Assembly: GCA_027922465.2 (NCBI GenBank)
Contig: BQMF02000012.1
Location: forward strand, 682,001 to 746,000
DNA from: Turritopsis dohrnii
Lineage: Eukaryota > Cnidaria > Hydrozoa > Anthoathecata > Oceaniidae
DNA: 64,000 nt
Direction: 5' to 3'
This document shows, piece by piece, positions 33,701-45,618 of this stretch; position 1 is the stretch's first letter; each line of letters opens with the position of its first letter. A program made the position numbers and the translations under genes. Below the pieces are notes generated by a model, which saw only the letters and a program-made list of their open reading frames with translations, was not told the origin of the DNA and ran no database searches.

Positions 33701-36700
33701 AAAAAGGATTCATCTTGAGTGGTGTTTTGTTAAAACAGGCAATACAAAAGAAGCGCTGGATTAAGATCAATCCTCTGAAAGTCCTTTTCAAGATTCTGAT
33801 TCTGTTGTCAGTGAAAGCTATGAAAGTTGTATAGAAGAGAACGGAAACCAGTGATGTTGATAATCTTTGACGTAGAGGTTTCTACATCATCAGGTAAAAC
33901 AAATTATACGAAAAGCTTCGTAAAGAAAATAAATATATTTTTTAAAAAATGTTCTGAATGTTGTCTATCTTGCTTAATGGCGAATATTTCAATTTTAAAC
34001 TGCAAAGTGTTTTACGTTTGTGCTAGTTATCATCAGTCCTTGTTGCGACACATTCAGTGAAATGACAAAAACCTCAAGTTTGAATCAGCATCATCATTTG
34101 AATCAATCATGCAATATACAAATGTCGAACTACTTTTGAAATTTAATTCAAATTTGGCCAAAATTTGCCATTTGTTGAGTAAAGTATGAACAATGATTGT
34201 AATAATAAAACAAGAATATTCAAATTAATTTATTTTATTAAACAAAGCTTTTCGTAAGAACTCTTACATCTTCAGGTTAAAATTATGTATATATATATAT
34301 ATATATATATTGAACCAAAAAAACACACAGAGTTTTCACAATATTTCGATTTATTAAAAATCTTTGTCACTTGACATTATATATATATATATAATTTAGT
34401 GTACATAATTTTAACCTGAAGATGTAAGAGTTTCTTACGAAAAGCTTTGTTTAATAAAATAAATTAATTTGAATATTCTTGTTTTATTATTAAAAACTTA
34501 TGGCGAATAGATACCTCATAACAATAATTGTCAAATTTAAAATTAACAGATGTGTATATACTTAAAACGAACAGCTTTAAAAACGTGATGTAAAAAATAT
34601 TCCAGTTAAAATATATACAATAAAATAAGTAAAAAAGAGAATGAGCAGGCTTAAAAACTTTAACAAATGCAATAAGAAATGAAATAGTGCAAGACTAATG
34701 TTAAGAACACAAAAAAGCCACACAAAAAAGACCATTCAAAATTGGGGATTGAGTGGGATAAATCCCTTCTCAAATTGATTTCAAGAAAGCTTTCAACTGT
34801 CAAAATGCAATTCCAAAGTCATTGATTGGACATTTATAATCCTGTTGCAGTTTTTTCCTTTCTTGTTTTTCATGTTTTGTGAAGATCTTCTCAGATGTTA
34901 AAACATTGCTATTCTGAATTCGTATTGGTTATACTTAGCGCACGCATTCAGAATTAAAATTTAACAAGAGCCAGATGGCGCAAAACGGTAGCAGCAATTT
35001 TACTTAAAGTTATGAAAAGTTACTACAAAGTTCTTTGAGGCTTGTGTTTTTTTATATTTCACTGGTGGAAAACAGGCATAAACGATAAATTTGTTAAAAT
35101 TATTAGTTAGTGTAAAAAGGGTCTAATCATAAACCACCAGAAATTAATTTATTAAAGACCAAAGAATTATACATGCCTGATATGAGCTGTATATGATTTT
35201 TTTATAAGAAAATTTTTTGTAAGACTATGTGTAGAAAAAAAAACACGCGTTTCGAAAAAAAAAATATGTTTTTAATTATAATTTCATGAAACCAAAAATG
35301 AATTCAAACAAATAACTGCCTTTTCGAACTAGATCTTTGAAAGCTTTAATACAGAAACGTATAGTGTATAGTTAGCTAACAACTGAGGTAATATGAAATT
35401 TTGAACTGATAAGCTTTACCGTCAAGAAAAGCAACATATCAAGTATTTTCAGTTAGCGTAATGAACTAAAAGTCCCATTTTTATGTAGGCCTATTTGATA
35501 AGAATTCATTCTTTCATGGATTAAGCTACAAAATATCAGATTATGTACTTTTGAAACAAAACGCAATCTACTTTTAAATGTTTGTTACAGAAAAGCTTCC
35601 AAAATTCTAAGGCTGCGTTCCTTCATTAGAACTTACATTGCGTTATTAGTAGAGTCTCGCAGACTCTAAATCACAGACTAATTGCCATTTCGGCCGGAGT
35701 AGGAGGAGGAGTAGTAGGAGTAGGAGTCCGCGGGTGTTTTAATACGGTATTTGCTATCGCTGCTACCAGAGGCGTAGTAAGGGTCAGTCAAAAAAACCTG
35801 GAGGAGTTCAACATTATGATATTTCTTTTCAGTCTTAAGTATCGATTAGGTTACTTGCACGCTTTCCTTTTCTACTTTAAATGACGTAACTCTCCTCCAC
35901 AAATTTTGACTGACCTCTGGCTACGCCTTTGGCTACCGTAATAATTGCGCATAGAGTTTGATTATTTTTCTAAAATTACCAAAAAGATAAACTCAAGTTA
36001 TAAAATCATGAAAAAATAGCATTTTTCTTTGCGAAGTAACCAATATAATCTTGGAAAGGTAAAATTAAAAAACGATATATATGTTCTTCATAAACTGCAT
36101 AATCAAAAATTGTTGATAAGCTTTTCACCAACGCCTTTAAAAAATACCAATGAACTTCCTGTTTCGAATGCATTAAGCGCTCTTGAAAAACCCATTAGTT
36201 TATGTTCTGTATTTTATAAGTAACAAGTTTTTAAAAGGAGCCATGGAATACACTGTTTCTATAAATTCAATATGTTCTAGATCTTATAAAAATAATCTTT
36301 TTAAACCTTGCTTTTCAAAAAAGAAAAATCTTAACAAATTTTGAAAAATAATCAAATAATCACCACATCCTGCATCAAGATTTTTGCATAAAAAATGACT
36401 ATGAACGAATGATTAATAGGTGGCCTTATATCGAAAAAAAGCATTCTTTTTCTTTGACCAAATTATGAAAGTATGAGGAACCCTTGAATTTTAAATCACT
36501 AGCATGAAATTTTTCTGCATGGAAATTTCATTGGATGTAAACTGCATTTACAATGTGGACCAAATATGGCCTTTAGTGAATCATGCAATTGCACCATATA
36601 TGCATATTTTTGTAATAACGACACAAGCTAAACCAGTAAAATCTGACCTGAGGCTGGCTGTTCTTATTTTGTGAGCCTTTTTTCAGGCTGAATTGTTCTT

Positions 36701-39700
36701 ATTTTGTTCTTAACTTTAAGAACACAGTTTCACATTTCAGCCTTATTTTGTTCTTATTTATGAAAATTCACATTCTAAACTGTTCTTATTTTACAAGACA
36801 ATTCTGGCTCAGGCAATTCTTAAATTTTGGAACAATGATTTGAGCCTCAGGTTGTTGTTATTTTTGACCAAATCTGAGGCTTGTGTCCTTATAACAAGTG
36901 GCCTTGAAATTCCAGAAGTCCTGGAAATGTCTGGAAATGTTTTTTAGGTCTGGGGATGTCCTGGAAATGACCTTTTGTCCTGGAAATGTCCTGGAACTTT
37001 GTATTTGCTTTGTTTTTTTTAGACCTATATTATATCTATGATATCCACTTTGAGTTACATTTTTTTATCTTAGAAAAAATTCTTCATTACCCTTTAATAC
37101 TTTCTGGTTTAAGTCTCTATAATTGTCATGGAAGTTTCTGAATTTATCTTGGAAATGTCCTGGAATTTTGTTTTGAAAATCCGTTTGACACCCTGTTATA
37201 AAATTGTTCTTATATAAAAAGCATGTAACAAACAAAGAGAAATACAATCCAAGTGACGTTCATACCTTAAAATCTGTTGTATGTATGTTCCTGATTAGAT
37301 CTTTGAGCAGTAATTGCCCTAAGGGTAACTTTGATCAAGTAAAGAGAAAACACTAATACACTATTTATATGTTCTCAAAGCTCTCTAAGAACTCAAGGCT
37401 CTCTGAAAGCTCAAAACTCCCTAAAAGCCGTGAAAAATAAAATATCTAGAACTGATAGGGATATTAGATTAATGATCAAATATATCTCTAGCCATAGACG
37501 TGTGTAATCCTAAAATATTTTTTTGGATATTATTTTTTTAAGACGCAAGTGAGAAAGTTGGAGTGTTTCCCAAGTTTTCAATTTCCTGTATAAAAACAAG
37601 CCACAAAGTTCCACTTCCTACAGCTAATTATGTCTTTTCATTCCTATTTTAAGTTTTTTTTGTGTTTCAAAACCATAGAAGCGATTTCTCAATAAATGAA
37701 GGTGAGAGAATAGGATATATTATGCTCAAAATGTTTTTGTTTAGAAAAAGCCACCAATGAATACAATGTTCAGGAGGACTGGCAACTCATCATGGATATT
37801 TGTGATCGTGTACAACACACACCAAATAGGTATAAAATATTAAACGAGATTATTTTGACAAGCAAGTCAGCTGTTGGTTGTGTGCCCCATTGTACTAGAT
37901 CATTGTCCTGTCATTTTTTAGTACCAAAGATCATTTAAAATGTATCATGAAACGTTTGAATCATCAAGTTCCACATGTGGGAATGCAAGCTTTGACGGTA
38001 TGCTTGTTTGGTGAAAGTACTTCTATTATCCGAACATTATCTTTACATTAGTGGCGGCATCAGCGTTTTTATTTGTAAACCCTGTAAATTTTAGGTATTT
38101 ATTTTGAACAAGATACTCGGGTACTCTTGACCTTTTGACCTCTCACTTGAGTGCCCCTTTCTATTGCCTTGTTACATTCTTTGTGATTATACGTTCTGTG
38201 TGATTATACTTTAATCTCAGGAATTTTCGCGAATTGCTTCATTTGCGAAATTTCTTGTATTTTGCAGGAATTAATTTTCGCAAATTCTCGACCAAAAATA
38301 GTTTTTTCCCGGGAATTAATTTTCGCGAATTGGTGAAAAATACTTTTTTTGTAGTAATTTATTTCTGCGCTTTGAGGACAAATGTCAAAAATGATTTTTC
38401 AACAACCTGTAAAAATAATATAACGATAAATTTGATCGATTCTGTTATTACCTTGCCTGCAAATATTTGGCACAAAAAAACTGTAAATAATATAATTTTT
38501 AAACAGATGTTAACATTATTTAAGATTTTTGAAAATTTTCGAAAAGTTTTGCGAATCAACGCAAAATCGATTTTTTTCATGGGAATTTAATTTCGCGAAT
38601 TGAGGATCCATTCGCAAAATTCGTGAAAATTTCTTCTCGCAAAATTTCTGACTTTAAAGTACATTCAGTGTGATTATACGTTCTGTGTGATTTTAGCTAC
38701 TAGCAGCTTGCGTGAACAACTGTGGTAGAAAGTTTCACTTGGAGTTATGTTCAAGAGATTGGACAAACGAAGCGAGAACAGTTATAACCAAGGTTGGCTC
38801 TACCCCTTATGAAATTTTGTGATTTGATCAGTTTCAAAAATTTCATTTTTTGCATCACATATTCTAAAATAATGCTGCACCATGTTTTCAATATATGTCT
38901 TTGTCATTCTTCATTCTTCTGCTTAATTATTATGATCCATTTCTAAATCAATATTACTTTCTACATATATACTGAAACCACGATGCAGCATTATTTTCTA
39001 TTACAGAACCTTTATTTACTGTGAAAAAAATTATAAATTAGCATTGAATTTAAGGAGGAGGAGAATTCTGAGATTTGTGTTGTAAAAGTAGTTAGAAATG
39101 ACATGTGTTTGCTGTCATTGTGCAGTGTATGCTATACCATTATTGTCTTATGATTTGATGTCTAAATAATGCTTTTCAATTTTTGTTCTTAGGGTCATGA
39201 TAAGATATCTGAAAGGTTGCTGGAATATATCGAAAAATGGGCTTCAGATTTCAAAGATGATGCGCAGTTGCAGTATGTTTATTTTACCTTATAACCTTAT
39301 TTCAGCGACCGAAACTTCCTTAAATGTGCGAAAAGTAAATAAATAAAACAAAGTCAGCCATTACTCTGCTGACTCATCATTTATTGATAGTCAGTGGATA
39401 GCTGGTTGTCGAGTCATCGTGTTCTGAGATGTTGATATTCGTTTTCTTTCTTCAATCCAACCTCCCTTCCTTTCTTTCTTCAATCAACGAGTATATGTTT
39501 GCATACATCGTGCACGAGCATTCTGTTTCTCTTTCAGCTTGATGGTTCAGTTTCACAAAAAATTAACCGCTGACGGATTCTACTTTACCAAGGTAAGAAA
39601 AAACTTATTTTTAGAAGGTATACGTCACAGAGAACATAATGAAAACCCATTTTTTAGGGCAAGAGCCAACAAAGTTCGAATCCTGGTCGATCTAAACAAC

Positions 39701-41916
39701 AAGAGGATGAAATAAACTTCAAAGAAGATCTAGATTTGGCTATAGGTAAATATTTTCTTCGCATCTTGATGGAATCTCAGATATTAGATTCCTGCTTCCT
39801 TACCAAATAAACAATGGTTAGTAAGCATGAACATCTTCAATATTTCATGTGATCATTACATTGGTCTTTTACTTTCATTCTAGCTATGTCATTGCAAACT
39901 GCTGAGTCAGGACCATCACAGGTGAGCTTTTTTCTGCTAATGAGTGCAATTGAGAGCTTTCATCTTTTCCCCAAAACCTAAAAAATGTATCGGTACCAGT
40001 GGGAATAAACATCCTTCAAGACCTGTACTATAAATGTATTCCTCTCTATGCGATTCTCTATTATTTTCATATGCAGTCATCCAGTACAAGCTTGTATCCT
40101 TCTGTGACATCCGCCATGCAATCAGCACCGCTGACATTTCATGAGGTAAGACCAATCACCATCTGAGTATGCGCAGCTGTTGTTGCAATACAATGACGTC
40201 ATATTGTTGTTTTTTACAGAGAGAAATCTGTCAAGTTCGTGCACTGTATGATTTCGAAGCAGCTGAAGATAATGAAATGACTTTTCAGGCTGGTGAAGTA
40301 TTCTCTGTCCTTGATAACAGGTATATTTGTCAACAATCATGCGAATTTGTGTGTGGGTGCAGAAAATTAGGGTGGAGAAAATTAGGGCGGGCAAAGTGAC
40401 GGTTTGCGACTTTCAACAATCTGATTATGTTGATGACGTCACGTGTCATTCAACTTATATAACCAGATTTGAACATTTTTTTCAGTGATGCGAATTGGTG
40501 GAAGGGGCGAAACGGAAACGGTACCGGACTTTTTCCCGCCAATTTTGTTACTACGGATCTATCTGAATGTGAGTATGATGATTTTCAAACAAATCTGTTT
40601 TCATTATTGAGTCAGTTTCCAAACTGAGATTCTATTTGTTTTGTTTATATCATAACAGCAAAGACTGAGAAGAAGAAAGTTCGTTTTGCTGATGGACAGA
40701 ACTCTGAAAAAATAAACGTTCAGAAAGGTTTGTCGTTCTCTGCTCTTGTCTGGTATTTACATAAGATATTTCAACATGATTAAATTCATATTCACTGCAT
40801 GAGCATGGTCACCTAAACCAACTCTCATATTCATGTTCCTTTCATGGATTTTATTTTCCATTCCAGTTGTTAAGCCAAAAGTCACGATCAACGATGTAAG
40901 TGTGACCTTTCAACTTCTTTCTTTTTCAGTGTTGATATGAGAAGTGTTCTTTAAACCGAAATGTGATCATCAGACAAACTTTCTTTGAAACACGGTTTAT
41001 TAAGTTTTGCGTGCTTTGAAATGGTAAATTTTATTTTTAGGAACAACTTGATTTAACGTTAAGCATGCTTAAAAATGCATCTCCGAATGAAATCGACGAC
41101 GAAGAAGAGACGATATGCTCTATGGAGGAGGATGCAAAAGAGATGGGGAGTTTAATCGAAAAAAAGGTTCTTGAATGTGATCGACAGAAGAATGATTTGA
41201 ATGATCTGAATGAGAGTTTTTTGCAAGCGTTAGCTTTGTATCAGCAACTTATGAAGGAGCCTGTCAATACGCCTCCGCCCCAGCCTGTTTACCACCATGC
41301 GCCATCAGCGTTGCAGTATCAACAACCTTACACGAACCATGTAAGTTTTCCAAGTGTGAGTTGGGTTCAACTTATTTTGTATGATTTATGTACTTTTACT
41401 GTTGTTGTGTTTAGGCCCAGTTCCCACCACAATACGTTTCAACACAAGATTACGCATCGCAGCTTCATGCGGTAAGCGTCTCATTCCATATCACTGCTAA
41501 CAATTATCATCTATGTTCAAAATGTATTATTAACATATATTTTCCTCTAGAGTAAACCTTACTTCAATCAGAATACCATGCCAACACAGCCAACATCATT
41601 ACCACCCCAGCTCGCTGTACCACTACCACAAATTAGTCAGCAACCAGCATCGTTACCACCCATGTCTGTTGGGTCACAGAGCTCTTTACCACCGCAAAGT
41701 TCCGTTAGTGCTCCTTATTCTTCACAATACATGTTGCAATCGTCCACTTCGTTACCATTCAATTATTCCCAGGCTGCATATAGTCAGCCACAGCAAACTC
41801 CTGTACAATTTAACGACACCGATAATGGAAGATATATTCAAGCTGTCGACTATAGCTATGACTATGGATATAATGTTCCGCAAAATACACAACCGTTCCA
41901 GCAAGTGTACCATTGA
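30736..41916 (+). CDS. STAM: STAM, ESCRT-0 signal-transducing adaptor
   Basis: Partner of HRS on early endosomes; binds ubiquitinated cargo for lysosomal sorting. Sixteen phase-consistent exons give 540 aa, the length of human STAM1: 30736-30766, 37745-37829, 37922-37997, 38697-38792, 39193-39272, 39538-39592, 39658-39745, 39884-39921, 40077-40145, 40220-40320, 40486-40568, 40659-40727, 40867-40895, 41041-41340, 41415-41471, 41551-41916. VHS domain: [43 protein letters not shown]. Ubiquitin-interacting motif: DLDLAIAMSL. SH3: [35 protein letters not shown]. Then the coiled-coil GAT/HRS-binding region ([19 protein letters not shown]) and a Pro/Gln/Ser/Tyr-rich tail ending QPFQQVYH. Intron 1 is 7 kb and full of nested repeats. 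Every domain looks intact. Confidence 0.95.
31160..33595. mobile_element. outer inverted-repeat element in STAM intron 1
   Basis: Left end GTCAATGTCTTGGCATATAC...TAAATGGCCTGCAG at about 31189-31222 is repeated inverted at about 33545-33580 (CTGCCGGCCATTTAGTATAT and GCCAAGACATCGACTGG). The element was interrupted by the younger insertion at 31271-33004; without it, the outer element would be about 700 bp. Confidence 0.65.
31271..33004. mobile_element. 1.73-kb DNA transposon remnant with 44-bp TIRs and TA flanks
   Basis: Termini begin CCGTGAGTTGGGGCGAGATT and continue CAAC..TGTGGGG.GAGATTCAAC on both sides in inverted orientation, with only two mismatches over about 44 bp. TA lies outside both ends, as expected for Tc1/mariner-type insertion. 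The interior has no long ORF, so it is a non-autonomous or decayed copy. Confidence 0.8.
34201..34492. mobile_element. fold-back MITE with hammerhead-like core
   Basis: Arms of about 85 bp are inverted: AATAATAAAACAAGAATATT at the left, AATATTCTTGTTTTATTATT at the right. Each arm carries CTGAAGATGTAAGAG...CTTACGAAAAG (34416-34444 on +; inverted at about 34250-34280), with a 5-bp stem GTAAG/CTTAC. The centre holds TA microsatellites. In STAM intron 1. Confidence 0.8.
35000..36640. other. STAM intron 1 interior, no gene seen
   Basis: AT-rich sequence with an imperfect GGAGTAGGA repeat near 35696-35730. ORFs here have no recognisable protein features. Confidence 0.4.
36641..36893. repeat. repeat element with iterated TGTTCTTATTTTG
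   Basis: The word TGTTCTTATTTT(G) occurs four or five times between ends AATCTGACCTGAGGCTGGC and the inverse-like GACCAAATCTGAGGCTTG. This looks like a small transposon of the word-iterated type, in STAM intron 1. Borders are approximate. Confidence 0.55.
36894..37197. repeat. repeat element with iterated TGTCCTGGAAATG
   Basis: The word GTCCTGGAAATG and variants occur six or more times, ending in GACACCCTG. TTATAACA before the left end and TTATAAAA after the right end could be a diverged 8-bp target duplication, as made by hAT transposons. It relates in style to the element at 56663-57099. Confidence 0.5.
38207..38661. mobile_element. 455-bp TA-flanked element with TTTTCGCGAATT words
   Basis: Ends TACTTTAATCTCAGGAATTT and its inverse-like AATTTCTGACTTTAAAGTA. 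The interior iterates GAATTAATTTTCGCGAATT-like words at both ends. It sits in STAM intron 3, ending 35 bp before exon 4. About 30 bp of near-identical sequence (GTGATTATACGTTCTGTGTG) flank it on both sides. Confidence 0.7.
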
Positions 41917-43468
41917 GTTGATCCGTTTGTGAAAGTTGTTGAAAGAAAGGAAATCTGTCGTCGCCATGTCAGTAGTTGACGGTTCAACTGTCGGTCGTCA
42001 TGTAGATCAATGACGGATCTTGAAGGTTGACGATTTTCTTGATGTTATTTGAAACACATTGTACATATCAACTGAATTTGCCAAAACTAAAATATAATGT
42101 CTAACAATTCTTAATCATTATTTAAAATATTTTTCATGAAAAAAGAAGCCTTTTGATGTTTGGCATACTATTGAGATCAACAAGAATCTATCGTTAGTAT
42201 ATCCGTTTGGTTCTTCATCTTGAAATGTATAAGATATGAATATATTATGTCATCAACAAAAAGGTTAGTTCAGGGATTTATGGAGGAAATGCATTGAACC
42301 TACTGCTTGCATACAACGACGTGAATTGCGAGAAGGGAGAGTCATGAATCTCATGAGAAAACTCTAAGGCCTTGTCTACATTATCATTATTTTGATGATT
42401 TTTCGAGAGTAAGAGCGAAAATAATCGGTCCTTTTGTGTTATTTCATGATCTTTTGTTGTTTCTCGTAGGGTTTTACACTAAAAAATAATGCATAACGCT
42501 TTAGAAAATTTAGATTACAGAAAAGCTGTTGTTGTATTCCTGTGAAATCTTTCACCAATAATTTTCCTACTCTTTCATTTGCAGCTTTTCTGAGAAAACT
42601 TAAAAAAAAGATGTACAATTGATTCCTACTCATTTTTGTATGGTGTGACAAATCAAGGCCAAAAATATGGTACAGTGAGACAAACGTTTTTTCTGTAAAT
42701 TCGATCCAGCTTCTATGAAGTTAATTCGGCGCCAAAATCTCGTTTTTCAAATGAAGGCGTTTTAGAGGTTTGTTCGTTTCAGATGGTGACAGGTTGTTCA
42801 AAATTTGTCAGTCTTTCATTATATCGACAGATATCAAAATTTCATGATCTGTTTATTCGGAATGACATCAATCGTTAGTCTCTTCTTGTAATCTGGGGAT
42901 CAATATTATATAGTGTGTTTCGCTGAACATGAACATATTAATGTCGGATACATTTTTCATTATTTTAACACTTTCATTTGAGAATTCTAACAAAAACAAT
43001 CAAATATAACTCAAAGAAAAGGTATCTTTCATAGTTTGGTTATTTCCTCATAGTTTGGTTATTTCCTCTCATAACCGGGTCGTCTGTCAACAAAATCGTT
43101 TGTAACATTAACGAGCGAGAGTTAATCCACAAGACTTTGGTGCGTATTCAAAATTGCTATTGCATTAAATCGTCGCTGCGTCATTGTTGAGCGCGTCCAA
43201 GTCTTAATTCTCCTGGTCATTGAAAATGTTCTTTCGGAGTTGCAACCGTAACTCCAGTCACAAGAAGGATGACTCACAATGCATGACGTTTTGCATCATG
43301 ACCTTCCAGGCGTTCCTTAGTAATACCGTGTTTAAGGAATTCCTTTGTTCAAACATGATATCTACAAAATACATAACAGCTCAAAAGGTTGTTCAACAAG
43401 CCTGTATTCAATATTTCATAATTCTTCAAAGTTTTAGAATTATTTCATTTTTAAATTCTTACAGTTAA
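41917..43468. other. intergenic, downstream of STAM
   Basis: 3' UTR of STAM followed by AT-rich DNA. A 20-bp tandem duplication (CATAGTTTGGTTATTTCCTC) lies near 43030-43070. No gene seen. Confidence 0.45.
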
Positions 43469-44323
43469 TATATCTTAGTCGGACAAAAGTGACTAAATTT
43501 TTTGAAAGTGACTAAAATTTTGTCCGACTAATAATTTTGTCCGACTAATTATTATGTCCGACTAAATATTTCGTCCAAATCATTTTTTTCAGAATTTTTC
43601 TTCTTATCAGTTTAATTACAAAATTTTAAATATTTATAATTTCTTTATGATTTTTCTTTTTGCTCACCAACGAATACAATATTTTTACATGACTTAGTCA
43701 TAAATGAACAATTTCTAAAGTGGTAAAGTTTTTAGATAAATAATATCAACGCTCGTTTTCATGATGTTCATTGTTTATTCTTTACGCTCTAAAGGGATTC
43801 TCGACCTTTTTGTAAACAGATTGGACGTTTTTAATAGCCCCACTTATTCCAGGAAGGAATCCACAAGAAAAGAGAAAAGCACTGGTAATAACAGAAACTT
43901 CCGATGAAAGTGATAGCGAGGTAGTTCAAAAGAAAATGAAGAAGACAGACATAATAGAAGAAACGCCTGAAGCCAATGCAGGAACCAAAATAGATTTTTT
44001 ATACCGATCAGGAATATGACATATGAAATATGAAATTGAAAAATAAATGTTTTTCACGTTGGCAAAACTGTTTTTATTAAATATGCCTTTCCCCTCGTTT
44101 TCCTATACATATCTAGAACTTAGAGTAATCGGCGCACTTCCGCACGCTTTTCGATAATCCTTAAGTTAATTTTGAAATTTTAGAAAAGGACCAAAATTTT
44201 AGTCGGACAATATTATTAGTCGGACAAAGGTGACTAAAATATTTGGAGGTGACTAAAATTGTGTCCGACTAATATTTTCGTCCGACTAAAATTTTGTCCG
44301 ACTAAGTTTTGTCCGATAAGGTA
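43469..44323. mobile_element. 855-bp TA-flanked element with GTCCGACTAA words and an internal exon
   Basis: The left end (TATCTTAGTCGGACAAAAGT) and right end (TTTTGTCCGATAAGGTA) are inverted relatives. Near both ends, TTTGTCCGACTAAAATT and GTGACTAAAATTT are iterated four to six times. It belongs to the same superfamily as 16562-16673. The interior holds an exon-like segment at 43853-44019. Confidence 0.8.
43853..44019 (+). pseudogene. captured terminal-exon-like segment in the 43469-44323 element
   Basis: Acceptor CACTTATTCCAG is followed by 54 open codons and TGA. The peptide is charged and plausible: RNPQEKRKALVITETSDESD, then SEVVQKKMKKTDIIEE, ending IDFLYRSGI. AATAAA follows at 44042-44047. 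The layout of acceptor, reading frame, stop and poly(A) signal is that of a last exon. The source gene is unknown. It might act as an exon trap when the element lands in an intron. Confidence 0.45.
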
Positions 44324-45618
44324 TACAATGCATATTTACCATGTACTGGACACACAGATAGCTGTCACTTTCTCATCGCGATAGTTTCAGATATATAATT
44401 AATATTACATTTTAGAAATTTACCAGGGCTTCTATTGTGAGTTTGATTGTCAGATGAATGAAATCATAATATTGACTAACTCAAAAATTGTAATTCGAAA
44501 CAGAATTTCCAAAAACTATAAATTCCTAACCAACTTCTGTGAGATCTTTCATTCCTCAAATTATCACTTTGGACGCAGAAATTCCTTTAATAAATGTTTG
44601 TGAAATATTTCTCTTCCTGAGGGTTCATGATATACACGAATACTTCGGATGCTCTTCATACTGATACTACATCATAACATCTATATTATGTAGTATCTAT
44701 ATATTAATAGCAGAAATACTTTTCAAGATATATTATCACCATTTTATTTCCGCAATGTCATATTGTTCTCACTCGATAAAAGATGAAGTTTCCTCTCCTT
44801 GGTTATCCATCGACAATGTGGTAATTGAGCTTCTGTCACACTTAACGGTGACATCTTTGCGAAGGGCAGTCTATTATTTAAATCATGTGGTGATAGACAT
44901 GGCATACCATCATGGCATACCATCATGGCATAGGATCAGGCCAGAAAACCTATACCTGGGTCTGGGAGCAATGGTCTTCAAACTATTTGAATACAAAAAC
45001 AAGGCTTACAAAATTTAATCTATTTGATAGTGAACTGTTACATTTTCTTAACTCAACATTAGAGATATCGATTCTTCATATGATTTGAACTGAGAGAAGG
45101 TTCATAGCATAAACCTTAAAAAACGTATTTCGATGGGTAAGTGTATCTATTTGTCTCGTACATTCAAATGCTTCTGTTGTGTAATAGAAGTTTTCGGAAA
45201 TTACGTCATAACCATGATGTCAATTCAATGATATTGACAAAAATCAGGTGAAGATGTTTCACAAAGTTCCATTTACATTCTTCAGTGCATCAGCAATTGA
45301 ATTAGAAACGAGGCTATAGCTACATACAGTGACGTAATTTCCAAAATGGTGTATGAAATGAAATTGCACCTGTAAACTCTCAGTCGACAAGTTGTGTCTA
45401 AACCTGTTGATCGTCGCCAGCAAAAAAAACCGTTTTAGATATGTATATATTACAATAAAAATATAAATCTTTTGTTTTGAGATAAAAAGTTTAAATTTTG
45501 GTAAATAAATAAAAGATCTACTATAGAAAATATGTAAAAAAAAAAAAAATATGTCGATTAGCATAACGAGTTTCGAATGTGTTATTTATTCGTCAATATT
45601 CTTGCCAAATCACGTTGA
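44324..45618. other. intergenic between STAM side and P4HA
   Basis: Non-coding as far as I can see. It contains a small hairpin around 44663-44695 (GATACTAC..GTAGTATC) and a 13-bp tandem repeat (ATGGCATACCATC) near 44898-44930. Confidence 0.45.

Noticed and set aside
38234..38590. 118-codon plus-strand ORF in STAM intron 3
   Set aside because: It is made of the iterated TTTTCGCGAATT words of the mobile element; its repeated motifs (GINFR) are a by-product of the DNA repeat.
44755..45018. 87-codon ORF upstream of P4HA's 3' end
   Set aside because: No domain or splice support, and it includes a short tandem repeat (ATGGCATACCATC).
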